Source: Loripinus fragilis
Taxonomy: Eukaryota; Mollusca; Bivalvia; Lucinida; Lucinidae
Direction: 5' to 3'
Assembly (NCBI GenBank): GCA_964019695.1
Contig: OZ026528.1
Coordinates: 52,730,495-52,794,494 of the forward strand
DNA: 64,000 nucleotides
Both the position numbers and the translations under genes were made by a program. Shown here in pieces: positions 12,001 through 27,000 of the stretch. The notes beneath the pieces were generated by a model. The model ran no database searches. It was not told the origin of the DNA and saw only the letters and a program-made list of their open reading frames with translations. Every line of letters starts with the position of its first letter. Within the stretch, counting starts at the first letter, position 1.

Positions 12001-15000
12001 AAAATGAGCCAATGAGCTATCGAAAGAGACAGCATATACATTTACATGGTACTATTTCCATCATTTCAGGTCAGTTTTAAGGTGCCACGTCTTCCATCTA
12101 CAACTGACGCAAGTTTTGATAGAGTAAGTATGAAAGGACGTCATCAGATTTATACCTTCCAATGTTTTCTGCCGTTAGAGCACTGCCGTTGAATATTGGT
12201 TTGAGCAGAAACCATGTATCAAGCCACCGGTCCTCTGTTGGCGTAAAAGAAAAGGATTTGTATTAAGTGTAATGAACCTTTCTTACACACTGAAACTGGT
12301 CTGCACGCACGCTACTTATATTACCATATAAAGGTTTCATCTTTTAGCTTTGTAGTGTAAACATTTGAAGAAATTTCACTGAAGAACAAATGGTTTCTTT
12401 CATTTTATATTAGATAGGTACAGCTTGAACGGAGCACCACATTATATATAACATATATCATAAACATTATATATCATATACATTATATATATATATATCA
12501 AAGATATATCATTTAGACAAGCTTTCGAGCTGGTTAGAGTCTTGTGACGTTATCCTCATTTTCAACGCCACAGACTCATAAATAAAAACGTATCCACACC
12601 AAACCCAGCGCAACAGACGCGCGCCTTTGCAATTAATGAGCTTATTAGATTCAAGTGACCTTGACTTTTTTTGTTAAAATTCATTGAAATATCTCTAGAA
12701 TGTGTGGCTTGATCCCCACTAAACTGGCAGTGATATACCTTTGACTGGATTTCCTCTAAACTCACATAGACATGTCGTTGAGCCCATGCTTTACTTTGAA
12801 GGTAATCCACGACACTGATGTGGAGTGCACTGACGATTTACCTGTGATACGCAGAAGAACCCCCAGAAGTTTGTCTTTGGTATGTTTCATTCAAATTATA
12901 ATTTGAATTATTAGCTCTTCGTAGTAAATATTTTCATTAATTAATAGATCGAAACGGGAGAAATAATGAAAACATAAAAAAAAGTGAATCTATGAAAGAA
13001 AATAAAAGCATCGCAAACGACTGCGCAATACCCCGCCACTGCAAACCAATACCCCGTCTTCTATCTTTTATATATTTTTTTTTATCATGACATGAACCTC
13101 ATGAACAGAATTTTTTCATGATTTTATACACGTATCCCGAGACATGTATATAGCTCTGGGGCAGGGGCAGGTAACCTATGTGGACTTAATACTACTTGTA
13201 ACAGAAAGCTTATGTTATTTTAATCATTTCTATGAAATTTCATCAAGATATACCGAAAATCTGATTTTATATTGATTTTTTCATGATTTCATACATGTAT
13301 ACAGCATGTGTCAGGGGCAGATAACCACTGGGGGACAAAATTTTGATCAAGACATAAAGATTATATCAATATGATAATTTGTTACAGGTTTCAGAAAAAT
13401 CCCTTTCGACTCTAATTTTATACATTTTTTTCATTATTCCATACATGTATATAGCCCTAGGGCAGGGGCAGATAATCCAGGTGGACAAAATTCTGCTTAT
13501 AACTGAAAGCTTATGTTACTTCGATCATTTCTGTGAAATTTCATCAAGATATTTCAAAGTGTAAAAGAACTACAGACCAAAAACTGTTTTTAAGACCATG
13601 AAAAGGGCAATAACTCCATAAGAAGACATCGAAATTTGCTCATTAACAATCCCAACCGAGATCTTCCCAAGACCAATGCACATGCCATGTATGAATAAAC
13701 TCCGTTCATAAATACTCAAGTTATCGAACGGAAACGAAGTGCTCACGGACGGACGGACGGACGACCGGACGGACAGACGTACGTACGACGGACGGACAGA
13801 CACACGGACAGCCAGCGGGAAAACATAATACCCCGCCACTAACGTGTGGCGGGGTATAATAACGATTAAAGATAGGACTTTTACTACTTTATGTCTAAGT
13901 ATTTCAGACGAAACTTGATTAAAATACTTTCATCAGAAATGTTACAATATTTCGTCAAACATATTTCGTACTTTCTCAAGCCAGTTTGAAAACCAGAATT
14001 TGCTTTTTTTAATTTCTTCTGTATATTTGTGTGTCATAGACAGACTCAGCGAAACGACTCTGCTGTTTTGGTCCCTTCAGTGTTGTACCGTATCTAGGTC
14101 CGTCGAATGCTATTAATTTAGCTCTATGCAGAGCAAACTTTCGAATAGAGCAACATTGAAGCTGTATTAGTAAGTATACAAGAATTGTGCAGAAGAGTAG
14201 CTGTATTGTTTTCCTCCGAATAAAAGTTACCCTGGTCCTGCTGACCCTAGATTTCAGATGCAGCAAAAAATTGATGCTACATACATGATTAATGATACTC
14301 TTCTGTTGTTTCCTTTAGCCGCCTCCGAGACAAAATCATAACTACCTTTTAGAGTACATTCGACTACTCCTGGGAAACGCGAGCCACAATGTATGTGCAA
14401 AATTGTATATTTCTTAGAATTATGGGCCTAAAATTATAACACATTAGCGGTGGGATAATATCACGTATCGCATACTTTGCACGTGAACATCCGTCTATCC
14501 GCACTTTGTTTCCCTTCGACAACAAGTAGGCATCATCTATATAACAAATATATATATGCATTTGTACCAAGAATGTCTCGCTTTGGCTTGTTAATGGGTA
14601 AATATAATTTCTGACAAACTTATGGCACTTGCCGATGTGCAAAAAATTTTGGCCTCTAGTTTCTTTACTATTTGGAGTACCATTATGAAAATGGTCCAAA
14701 TACTGATCTAGAATAGGAGTCTATCCCAATCAAAATCTTCTGATTTCTGAGAATCAGCTGCAGTGAAGTCCAATTTAAATCTCGAAGAGTTCCTTCAAGA
14801 GCAAAGAACACATCCCTTGCTCTTCCCAATCACTAGTATTTATGTAATTCACCAACCACTGTTTATTTTCAGCAAAGACGTGCAACAGCAACAATAACGA
14901 CTGAAAACATCTCCAGTGTAACAGAAGACTGTGATATTCAGGAGGCCATAAGAAGAAGTCTTGAATATGAAAAGTATGGATACGGAATTCTACGTGATAA

Positions 15001-18000
15001 GCTCTGTAATTTGGGCAATACCCAACTTTCGGTTTATAAAAGTACCAGTGGCCATCATGTTTTAGTACAGAGTCAAGGCTCCTGGAAAAGAGGTTCAGAG
15101 TCAGCTCTATATCCCCTTTTATAAGCCCGGTGCTTTCAAATGTAAATGAACCGAGCTGATTCATGTTTCCTGCCATAGAACAAGGTCGAAGAGATCAATT
15201 TATATTAAAGAAATGATACTAAGTCGAGTTTCCATTCTCCTGTGTCTCGCGTTTTATCATCTCATATCTTGCTAACCTCATCAGCACATGTACTGAATAC
15301 TTTCAAGTCATCCCCAAACACACGTAGGTTACTGTGGCCTATTCAGTGAGAATTGAGACAATACATGTATTAAGTGTCCGAGGTCAGCCTGGCATGTCAA
15401 CTATTTCAAACCTCAGGTCTTTCAGACTTTATTAAGGCATGCGCTAGTCATGGCTGGTAAGATTTGTCAAACTGGTTTAATGGTTTCTGTATGGGCTGTT
15501 AGTCTTAGTATAATGGTACGTATAAGAGACAATACCAGCTTTTAATCATAAAATTATTGTTACTTCTTCAGCCTGTCAGAGAATGATGTTACACTGGTGA
15601 ACACGGATGTTAAATTAATGATACTCTCGATAAATAGAGAATACCATGTTAGTGTCTTTTGATATCAAGTTAATCAGACGATACCAGAAACAGCGTAGGA
15701 ATGGCGAGGCTTGCCGAGCCAGTCCGACGCGTTTCTGGTCGAGCTTGATAAATTTGGTATCTAAAGACACTTACATTGTTTTCTATTTGTCATGCATCAT
15801 TAGAATATTTTAAGGTGTAAAGAGCGTCAAACAAAACAAAAGTAAACGCAGTTTTGTTTGAACTTGTTGACGTCGCGAAAGCTTTATGACGTAAGTCGGT
15901 GACGTTATTTAACAAATCGAACGTTGTTATCACGGCCAACGTCAATATGTAGCCAATTGTCCTCAGAAATCGCTTCTGTGAGCATCGCCCGATAACATTC
16001 GCGCAAGCACAGTTCTAAAGTGACATGATATCACATTGTGTTATCATACCCCAGTTATCAGGTGAATTCGGCAACATATGCATGATATAAATGGAAATAA
16101 TTTTAAAGGGTCGTCAAACCCATTGCTAACAAGATCTTTATCATACTCCATTTACCTTGATCATTTAATAAATACCGGGCATGCTAATCAAATATTTTGT
16201 ATGCTGATTTAAATGTTTAACCTTCATGTGAAACTGTAGGCGAAATCACAGCCTGTATTCTATTACGATTCTATTGATATAAATCATACTATTCACTCAT
16301 ACAAAAGTTTTTGCTTTTCTTCACAGTACTGAGCCTTCTTTGGAAGGGATGTTAAAACATTGGATCCACGAGACATTACTCGATAACTGTGGTAAACAGC
16401 AAGTACTTATTCACAGACAAAAGATACTTAGATCCACAAAATGGGCAATACGGCATCCTGCATTCAGGTTTGAGAAACCAGTCAAGGTTATATTCTCCGG
16501 AGAGCTTGGGGAGGATTCTGGGGGCCCAAGGCGGGAATACTTTAGGTAATACTCTGTTGCACCCGCATACAGGTACAATGTATGTTGTTGTTTCAGTTCT
16601 CATAAACTATGTCTTTTGTTTGCTTATGTACATCATTATGAGAACGGAAACAACAACGATTTCTCTCCCTTCATAGGGGATAGAGGATATATACACATTA
16701 TTATAATAGTAACTTGATCTGGCGTACTGCATCACGTCGAGTTGATAAGCTCATACCATCGGATCACCCGAGACGCTTGCGTCGAGGGTGATCCGATGGT
16801 ATGAGCTCATCTACGAGACGTGATACAGTACGCCAGATCAAGTTACTATTATAATAATTTGTTTATTATATACCTTAGGGAACAGCCAACCATTCATACT
16901 TGCCAGAGCTAATGCATCGGCCCGGAATTGAACCTGCGCGGCAGAGATATGTAGCTAGTCGTGAGACAAACGCTGCCCACTGATCAATCGAGGCGCGCCA
17001 TTTTGGCGTGTTTGTTGACGTTACGTCACAAGTCCTGTATCTCTGGTTCTCGTTTCTACGATGCACGTTAAACAATGACGCGCCCGAAGCTGGAACACAC
17101 ACATAGCCTCGTTTTAAAGGATAGTGATACGGATTCAGAAAACGTCAGTTTGATACGGCGTTCTGTATCAGATGGCCAGAAAACTGACAGGTCAAATGGT
17201 GTATCATTGATAGGTATATAATAAATACTGCGAATATATGCAGTGGTTATGTTTATAACGTATAGATAACAAACTGAGTAATTAAATGCATACTTATATT
17301 TATTAAATTGCATGCATCCAGTAAATAGCTTTTCAGAAAGTAAAACTTTACTCAGTGCGGCAAGTGAATTTAACTAGTAGCAATTAAGGTAAAATTTACT
17401 GAACGAATAGTGTAGGAAAGGATTGTAAAATTTACTCAGTAAAGTTCAATATGATGCTTTTATCAATGTGTGTATTTTGTACAGGCAAGACATTTCCTTT
17501 GGATTGCTTTCATTAGGTGGTATGGCTGGTCGGGGGCATGCTGGAGCCCCTGCTCACTTGCTCTAGTTGCTTAGTGTTTGGAAACAGAACGGTATAGAAC
17601 TTCGGTTGCTATGGTAACCTAAATCCTTCATAGTCTTCCAATGGGCAAAGCTATTGTTTTAAATATTTTGCCTGTTTGATTCATTTACATTTGCAGGGAG
17701 TTGATCAAAGAGCTTGAACGAGATATCACCGTAGGTCCAGGCGGAAACAAAATTTTTAAACATGATATTCAAAAACTACAAGATCGATCCTATGAACTGG
17801 CGGGACAAATTGTGTCATGGAGTCTTCTACAAGGCGGACCAGGTTTCCCGGTACTGAACAGTGAATTATATTCCCTTGTCACAGGACGGGACACTACTAG
17901 CATTGACTTGAGCGTAGTAGATCTTGATACCAAGACCGTCATTGAGTCTGTAAGTAAAATGAAAGCATTTGAAAAAAATTAACGCAATCAGTTCAACCTT

Positions 18001-21000
18001 ATATGTGCCTGCATTTCCCTTTTCTTTCGTGTGGTGTGCTTATGAACATATCGCAGGACTACAATCACTCCTTAAAGTTAAGATCACTATAATCTTAAGG
18101 GAGGCAATTTTATGACATGAAAACGAGAGTTTAATAATCATTTCTAGCTCACCTGAACCGAAGGCTCCGGGGCGCTTATAGGATAGGCAGGCTCCGTCGT
18201 CCTCGTCCGTCAACAAATTTAAACGACTTCTCCTCTGAAACTGCTGGGCCAATTCTAACCAATTTTTATATGTTCAGGGGTCATAGGAATGAAAAATTGT
18301 TCAAACGGTCCTGGTCAGATGACCAACATGGCCGCCACGCACATATATGGTAAAAACCTTTAAATCTCTTCTCCAGAACCAATAGGCCGATGGCCTTGCA
18401 ACTTGGTATATAGCATCGGGTACATGTTTACTACGGGAATTCTTCAAATTATAACCTTGGGTTGACCTTGACCTTTTTACGGTAAGGTCAAATTTGCTTT
18501 CACGTGCTTTTATATGGAAAAATGCAAGAACATAAGATTTCTTGTTAACTTTTGAAGATTTTGGCATAAAAAATGGTATGTACAATTATCTTAATGAGCA
18601 CATGAAAATTTATGAGTACAAGAGGTCAATGTCATTATTTGACCTTTGACACTGGGCTCTCATATGTGGACAATTACAAACATATCCACCAAAGTTACTG
18701 AGCCAATTGTGACCACATTTCATATAGAGTCCCCAAAGGTTGAGGGAATGAAAAGTAGTTGGTGAAAATTTAGTTCACAAATTACGTAATGTTTGCACTC
18801 TTCTTTCACGTGTGGTATAGATGAGGCTATAGCCCTGATACTATATATTGCCCTTTGTTTTCAGATTGAGAAGGCGGTATCTGAAGACGAGTTACAGAGG
18901 GTGTTTGAGAGTAACTTTGATTGGTTTATAGACCAGGGAATGGTGGTTTATGGAAAGAAATTAGAAAACAAACAAGAGATATTGAGAAATATTTTCAAGA
19001 ATGCCATTTTCTACCGGTTCGTTCTTTATTACATGTATGTGTATCACCATATAGAGTTATAAACAGTAAAAAATATGAAAATAAATTCTGAGGGTAATGA
19101 TACAGGCCCGTACGAAAATTCTGACATGATTACAGCAGGAGTCCTGCTGGACATTGACAGGAATTTCATTTTCAGGCTGAATTATAACGGTATGTGGGAA
19201 ATGATAAAAAGTCCACTCAAGATTCCAGCAGGAAAATTTGAAAAAAATCCTGCCAGGAATCCTAGCAGGAAAACAGAGCTGAAAATTTTGCAAAATTAAG
19301 TGAATCTAGCATAAAGATTTTGGCGGTACACTTCAACTACACAGTGAATCATAAGTGATAAATTCAATTTGAAGACTGGCCATGCTGTTTGTTTGTACTT
19401 AAGGTGGTGATTCATGGTTAATGTAAAAATCTGCATAAAACCATAAAAAAGTAATGTATCTCCCTGAAAGTTAGCAGACCCCTTATTTTTGTTGTTCTTT
19501 ACAGTTTAGAATACAAAATAGACGTACATGCTGCTTAAAAAAGTGTTTTAATAAGGAAAGATCAAAGGGTAATTTTCTGCGAATAAATCTGAAAATATCG
19601 TTATTGAAAATTTACGAAGTGCTGAAGGTGCATTATTGCATAATGAAGAGCGTCCTAGCAATTATTTATTCCAATTCTTTCTCAAAGTGTAATATAGACC
19701 AGAAGAAAAGGGTAGCTTTTTCTCAAATGTTCAACCATATACAAAGTCAATGTACACTGGACGCATTTATTAAATATAGGGTAGGCATGCATACCTATGT
19801 TAACACCTACAGTATAAATAATACATTACTGACATGATCAGTGGTGTGTAGATGAAATTGTTCAACCTTGTTAAAATAGTCTCACCTGTTTCACCTGTGT
19901 GTTCTGACAAAAAAAGTTTGGACACAGACTGCATCTTTTTTCATCTGCTCAGCCTGATAATGTGTGAAAGAGTTTGAAAAAATAATTGCTAGGACGCTCT
20001 CCATTATGCAACAAGGTACTCTAAGCACTAAGTATATTTTCAATAACGATACTATTTTTTTCAGATTTATTGATACTATTTTTTCAGATTTATTCGCAGA
20101 AAATTACCCTTTGATCTTTCCTTATAAAAACACTTTTTAACATTAACAAATGCTGCATTTTGGGATCCTTAATTATGCGAAACAACATAAAGAAGGCATC
20201 TGCTAAGTTTTGGAAAGATCAGTGTTATTTTGAGTATTTTATGCATATTTTTGTCTTTATCCCAAATCAGTGATTATCACAACCTTAACATATTAAAAGG
20301 TTTTCTGTGTTATTTGAAGGATGAATTAATAACAGCTAGTATGAAGAAAATGTCAGTTTAATTGTTTTTTGTATCATTAATGCATACATTTCCAAAGGCA
20401 GATTTAAGTTCAGGGGTCAAATATTCAATTTATACACAATTTCATGTACCCCACCCATATCCCTGGACATAAAAATGAAAATGAATTCAATATATGTGTT
20501 GTGGTAACAGAATTACTTTCTGTCATAAAATTGTGTTAAAGAGCAATGGCAGTACTGATCCATGTCTATAATATAATCATAATACCCAAGAGATTGACAA
20601 GATATGTGTTCTGTTGTGTTTTATAAAGCAACTGTGTATTTGAAAGTTTTAAATAGCATGTTGAAAGAGTATGTCAAGGTCTTTGTGTAATATGCAACAC
20701 GACCAAATTCATGCCAACGATCCTGTCCATATTCCTGGCAGGATTCCTGCCAGGAATTTCAAATTTACTGTGAGAATACTGCTCATCTGAATATTCCTGG
20801 TGGGAATCCTGCCATAATTCCTGCTAATTTAAATATTTCACTTAATATTCCACACTGAGTCCTGCTGGAATCCTGTAGGGAATTTTATATTTTAGTGAAA
20901 AGTTCACGTGGAAAACCCATTGGGAAACTTTTTCATGTCCAGATTCCTGCCAAGAATCCTGTTACAATTACTGCAGGAATACTGCTACTGTCCTGCTGGA

Positions 21001-24000
21001 CAATTCCGTACAGGGAGGCAAAGTATGCAATAGAAAAACGAAAATAGCAGACTCGATTTAAATAAGCCCGTCCATGCATATTTTAATGGAAGGTTGTAAC
21101 TCTACCACGCTGCTAGCACCAGATGCTGCATTCCCAGCATTTCCCATTAAAACTCTAAGTATATTTAAAACATTTCATTTAGCAGTCCTGGTATCTTTGT
21201 AACGAAGCGTAAGGACTGGGGTCCACGAGGTATGGATATCATGATATGTGAACATGTGTAGTGATGTTCTACATGGATAAGGGTTAGCCAACGTTTGCAT
21301 ATGACATGGCATGTCATTGGCTGTACAGCAGTATGTCACACTTGTTCGTTCTGTTAATGACCTCATAACGAGTTGCCGTAAACGATAACTCGTTTTGACC
21401 TCTCACGAACTGCACATGCAAATGGACTTCTGGATATTATCTAGAAGTAATGACTGGCGAACTTGTCCAAAACTGAAATTTCCCAGTTTTACCTTTGAAA
21501 AATGCGACAAATCGGTGAGCAAAGTGCCAACCTTCAAAATATTTTATTACCACGGCTGACACAACAAAACAGTAATATTTGATTTGAATTTTGCTATTAA
21601 ATTCTCATTCGTCTGGTGTTAAGTCAACATAAGCCAATTTGGGACCAACGGCAGACGTTTTTATTAGACACCTCAACTTTAATATAGTGGATACAGAACT
21701 AAATGCTTATTTTCAATCCCTTTATGAATTAAAGAAACATGTCTGCAATGTAACAAAAATGTCGGCCCAAGTTAATCATGATTACCTACTGTGACATGCA
21801 CTGCGTTGGTGAAACTGTTGGGCAAGCATTTCGGCCGATGAACGAGGCACATGTAACATTGGGCCAACATAAAAATCTAATGCTGGATAATATCAGCTTT
21901 ACTCCGAGTTGGCTTTCTGTCTAGATTTAAATCCACAGCTGACAGTACTTTCCTTTGAAGTTGCCAGTACTGATAAATCCTGATACATGTATTGTTATCA
22001 TGTACAGTTATTATGTACAGTTATCATGTACAGTTTTGAATAGACCAATCATTACAGAGCTGCAATTAAACAAACTTTGTGAACTCTGGTGTTTCCTTTC
22101 AGCCACAGAAATATTCGTTAAGGGTATTCATTTGACTCTCCTCGCTTAATGAGTCTCCACAACATATTTTATATGAAAATAATCCATTTAATCATATGAT
22201 TGCATAGATTCACCTCAGAGGTTATTGATGGTTACCAACTTTTTGTACAGAAAATGAGCACTGAATTAAAGGTCACAGTATTACTCTGCCATTTTCATTT
22301 TTGCCTCCCTTCTCAATGGGAACAACTCTTGAAAGCAGGAATTTACTCCTTGCTCCTTTAGGAGCAAATTCTTTCCTTTAAGAGTAGACCACTGGGAAGA
22401 GTTACATCATCCAGAGAAGCAATTTGTTCCTTTTGCATTAATGGCAGCAAAACTTGGATGTGTACCCATACATCTTAAAACATATGTTGTGGTTACTCAT
22501 CAATTAGGTGAGTCCCTACAACACAAGTTTTAGTAGAAAAATGTTAAAATTAAGCACTGAAACTTGTCGGTAATCCATATAAAAAGGCACGCCAGCGAGG
22601 CTATTTCAGTAACACAACATTTGTTGTGTTGAAAAAAACAACAACACTATGTTATGGGTTCTGAGTGATCATAAACAGCATAACTGGTAATAGAAAAAAA
22701 ACACACACACACTAAAACATACGTGATTGAAATAACCTTAACACTGAACAAACATTTGCTTGAATAGAACAGCAGAGCTTACCCAACAAAATTTGTTTAA
22801 GCTGCAGCCCAATTTTCTGTCTCTTCTGTCCTGTGGACAACCTTAAAATGAGACAAACACTCTGATTCAAAATTTCCCTCTGATCACTCAAGCCGTTTCT
22901 GATTGGTTAGGTAACTGATGACCTTATTGCTTCAGACAGGAAGGTCCATTTTCCAGACAAGGTGAGGCAGGTTGAATTGGATAAAATAAATAAAGAAGAT
23001 ATTAACTTAAAAATACATTTTTTATTGGTTTAATTATTTGTTTAGGTGAAAAGTTCAATAAAGCTGTGTATTAAAACAGATATATCCATTTCTTTTTGAG
23101 ATGTATTAGTATATATCAATACTGATTGTTAGATGAACAGGATAATTGGACTCGCCCTAAAGGGCTCGTCCATTATCCTGTACACCTAACAATCAGTACT
23201 GATATTTACTGATACATCTAAAAAAGAATGGATATATCCCGTAGAGGAGTTCTGGCATATGAAGACTGTCTTAAAAACGTGGACCTTTTTGCAATTACTG
23301 TAACTCTTATATTTATCGAGAATTTCATCATGTGGTTATTTTACCATAAGGTGGCACTGCTGACAGGAAGTGATTTTATAATGCTGTACCCTTATACTTA
23401 TAACAAAATTTTTGTCCCGTTGAAACTGCAAACGGGCCTCAGGTGAAATAAACTAGTTTCAGAGATTTCTTTGGCTTTCATTCTATAGGAAAGAAATATT
23501 TACACCATCTCAGATAACAGATATCCCGAATAGCTCAAAGAACTTGGTGATGAAATGGTCCGTGAATATGGAGCTCCTAGCATGGATATTGCGTGCAGGC
23601 ACAAAGTTATCATCGAAATCAACAAAAAAGAAAAAACATTCAAAATAAAGAAGTGGTTCAACAAAATTAGTAGTTAAATGAAAATTTAAAGGCGGAAGGA
23701 CAGACTGCTGCTTAGTACTTGAACATTTCCATATTCTAAATAAAATTTATTAGCCTGGCACTTACATTTTCCCTGATTAACTCTCCAGTTTCCAAATGAA
23801 CAGCACATTTACCACCGGTTCTTTATCTGTTCAGACAATTTTTTCCTTTTATACTTTAAATATTTCAAATTCTTCTTTCCTTAGACTGTAAACCCGAGAA
23901 CGCTCTTAAACTATTTCCTTCCACTTGATACCATTTTATGGTTTGAACAGTGCGTACGACTGAGAAAGATGTCTTAGACACAATTTGACGTCAGTACGAT

Positions 24001-27000
24001 ACATCCTGATTATCTTTATCATGAAGCTACTTTTCTGAGCTTCACCATCACTTTGCTACAAACAAAGTTTTGAAAATTTTGCTTAAAAATAAAATGTTAA
24101 AGTAATGGCGACAGGCTAAAGACGACCGGTTGTCACTAGCCTGTTAGGCTGCTGACAACCGGCTAATAAATTAATGCGCATTTTAAAGGACAGGAAGCAT
24201 TGGTTCATTGTAAAACCATCACAAATAATTCTCAATAGGTTTATGCTCTAAATCAAGCTACATATGAATCACAACAACAAAATATCTGCAGATAAAAAGC
24301 AAACATATGGAGAAGAGATATCTTCTAAAAATAGATTTTCCAAGGGAAGTAACTCAATCATACTTTGTAAGGGAACTAACTCAAAATACCACTTGCAATT
24401 TTCTCTGAAGTTTATGTGCTAATTCTGTTTGTCCAATTGCCTCCATGATTAAATATATAAGTAGTTATACTTGTATTCATATTATGAATTTGAAGTTTAT
24501 ATGTCCTAGGGAATGAATTAGTAAATAAACAAATTTGCTTGACTGAACAGCAGGATTATAGCTATAGGGAAGAGCATGTAATGGTTACTGGAAAATTTAT
24601 GTAAAATCTTTTTTCCATCAAGATAAATGTAAAATTTGTATCCATGTGATGCATAAATTCTTTAAGCTATTACTATGAATAACTCCATGACTTCTAGACA
24701 ATAATAATGTAGATAAAAAACAACAACAGAAATTTACATCTGATTTGTTTAATAGGTTCTTGCTTACTACAATCAACTTAAACTCAACTCAACTCAACTT
24801 TATCAATCTCAGGTCACAAAGTGACATATGAGTAGCATGTACAACAAAATAGTGAAAGGCAATAATAATAAAAAGGCAATAATAATAAACTTAAAACTTG
24901 ATCAGAGTGAAAACAAATATCAACAAATATAATAGTAATACCATGAAACTAATATGCTTAAAATATCTGGAGTTTTATTTGAAAATAATAGGATTTATAG
25001 TAACTGGTTGTCAGCAGCCTGTGAGGCTAGTGACAACCAGTTGTCAGCAGCCTGTGAGGCTAGTGACAACCGGTTGTCAATAGCCACTTCCTAAAGGAAT
25101 TTATGAAAAGGTCCCCAATCATTAGATATTCTACAGGATACTGCTATTTAAAATTCAATCTAAAATTTTATTTACAGATCACACACAGAAATTTCACAGT
25201 TTACTGAGGGCTTGAACTCAATAGGGGAATTCTTTATGTTGTTAAGGAAACATCCAGATGCAATGAAAAATCTGTTGAATCTGTCAGCAATGAGAAGCTG
25301 ACCTTTGAAAAATTCAGATCATTGTATGATATTAAATACAGTGAAATTGGTTCCAACAACAGACCAGCTGAGGAAGATACGGTGTTCTGTTTTGAAGCGT
25401 TTTTGATGGACTCAGAAGGTAAGGCAAGACATAGCACAATGGGATTTTGTAATCCTTTGCAATGAGGCAAACACGACTTTTCCGTCATCACAGTCAAGGT
25501 GACCTTAACACATTGTAATTTTGGGCCCTGGTTCACTCAGCTCCGACTTCTTTCAGGTGTTAAGTCTATTAATACCAGGAGTTTCACTTTGCTTTACTGC
25601 CACAACTGAAGACTGGTGTCCTTTATTTATTCGCAATGACAGTCTACGTGAAAACTGAAAAATACAAAAAAAAATGTGTATAAAAGGCTGTTCTAGTCAG
25701 AAATTACTGTTTGCTTCCTGGAGTCTGTGTGAAATCGGAAATTAACAGCTGATATCAGAAATCTCAAAAACAGCTTGCTAAATTCGGAGTTCCGCCTAAA
25801 TGGCTACAAAATCCATTTTGCGAGGACAATTTCTCATCAAATTACCTCCTTGGGCCTTCTAGTATTCATTGAATAACGCAAAGTCGTCAATTCGTCGCAA
25901 GTTTTGCCGCAGAAGTTTCTTAATAGTTGCAAATGGCGACGTTCGCAAGGTGATACATTTTACCGTCTCAAAAAGAACCGGGTAAAACCCGGTCCGCAGA
26001 GGTACCTATAAAAACCGATAAAACCCGCTATGCAATGGGGTAACTAGAGAGTGCCTTACGGAAAGTAGACGCAGTAACACCAACTGTACACAAAACATTT
26101 AGGTTCTACATATACGTTTCAAGTCAGTAAATTAGTGGCTCTATTGGCTGTACTAAACATACATTTTCACATGAAAGAGCACTTGAATTCAAAGTGGCAC
26201 ATATTTGACTATACACCAATGGCAGGAATCGTTTTCTCATTGTGCATTTTAAACTTATGGCACATTACCCACCCTAACATCAAACTGAAATATCTGAATG
26301 CATTTACTTAGGAATAATTTTACATACTTAAAGTAGTTAACTTGTTTTATAATATTTCTCATAATGTACAACTAAGTGTATTTTAGCCCACCAGTTAACC
26401 TCTGCATTTTACCTTCTTTGTATTTAAGTTAGGAGGGGTGGGGGCGGGGGTGCAAAATGCTCCCCTCCCCTATAAGTTTTGTTTAGTTTCGCTTGTTTAA
26501 GAAATTGTAATAAATTCGTATTTCTGTTAAGGAACCAAGGTTGTACATAAATATGACACTTAAATCTGGAAGTAAGCTATAATTTAAAAACGATTATAGA
26601 TTTTGTATTTCTACATTTTGTCTTTTTGTCCCACTATTGGGGTAAAAAGCAGTTTTATACAGGGCAAAACGTCCGTGGCTGTTTTTTTAGTTTACTTTCA
26701 GATTTAGTTACTCGGTATGTTTGGCCATACTGTTTCTTTTGCCCGGAAGGAATTCCCAGTTGGATCAGATATTCTATATGATTAATGGAAACGTTTCTTC
26801 AAGGTGGGCGTATTGCCCCCACTATTTTACACCTTGCATCATGTAACGCGACTGATCAATCTGGTGGCACTGCTGCATCATATGTCCCCAGAGCAGCAGC
26901 CATAAACGATGTTCGATGCTGGGGGAGAGTAGGAACACCTTTCATCCACAACAGCCAATTAACTTTCATTTGAGTGAGTGAGTGAACTGGGGTTTAACGT

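Noticed and set aside
14775..15176. 133-codon - strand frame
   Set aside because: Antisense to the UIM exon, no recognised pattern.
17485..17566. Possible HECT exon after a TTTTGTACAG acceptor
   Set aside because: The frame gives QDISFGLLSLGG and then a stop without a donor. The exon at 17697 continues the HECT domain in correct phase.
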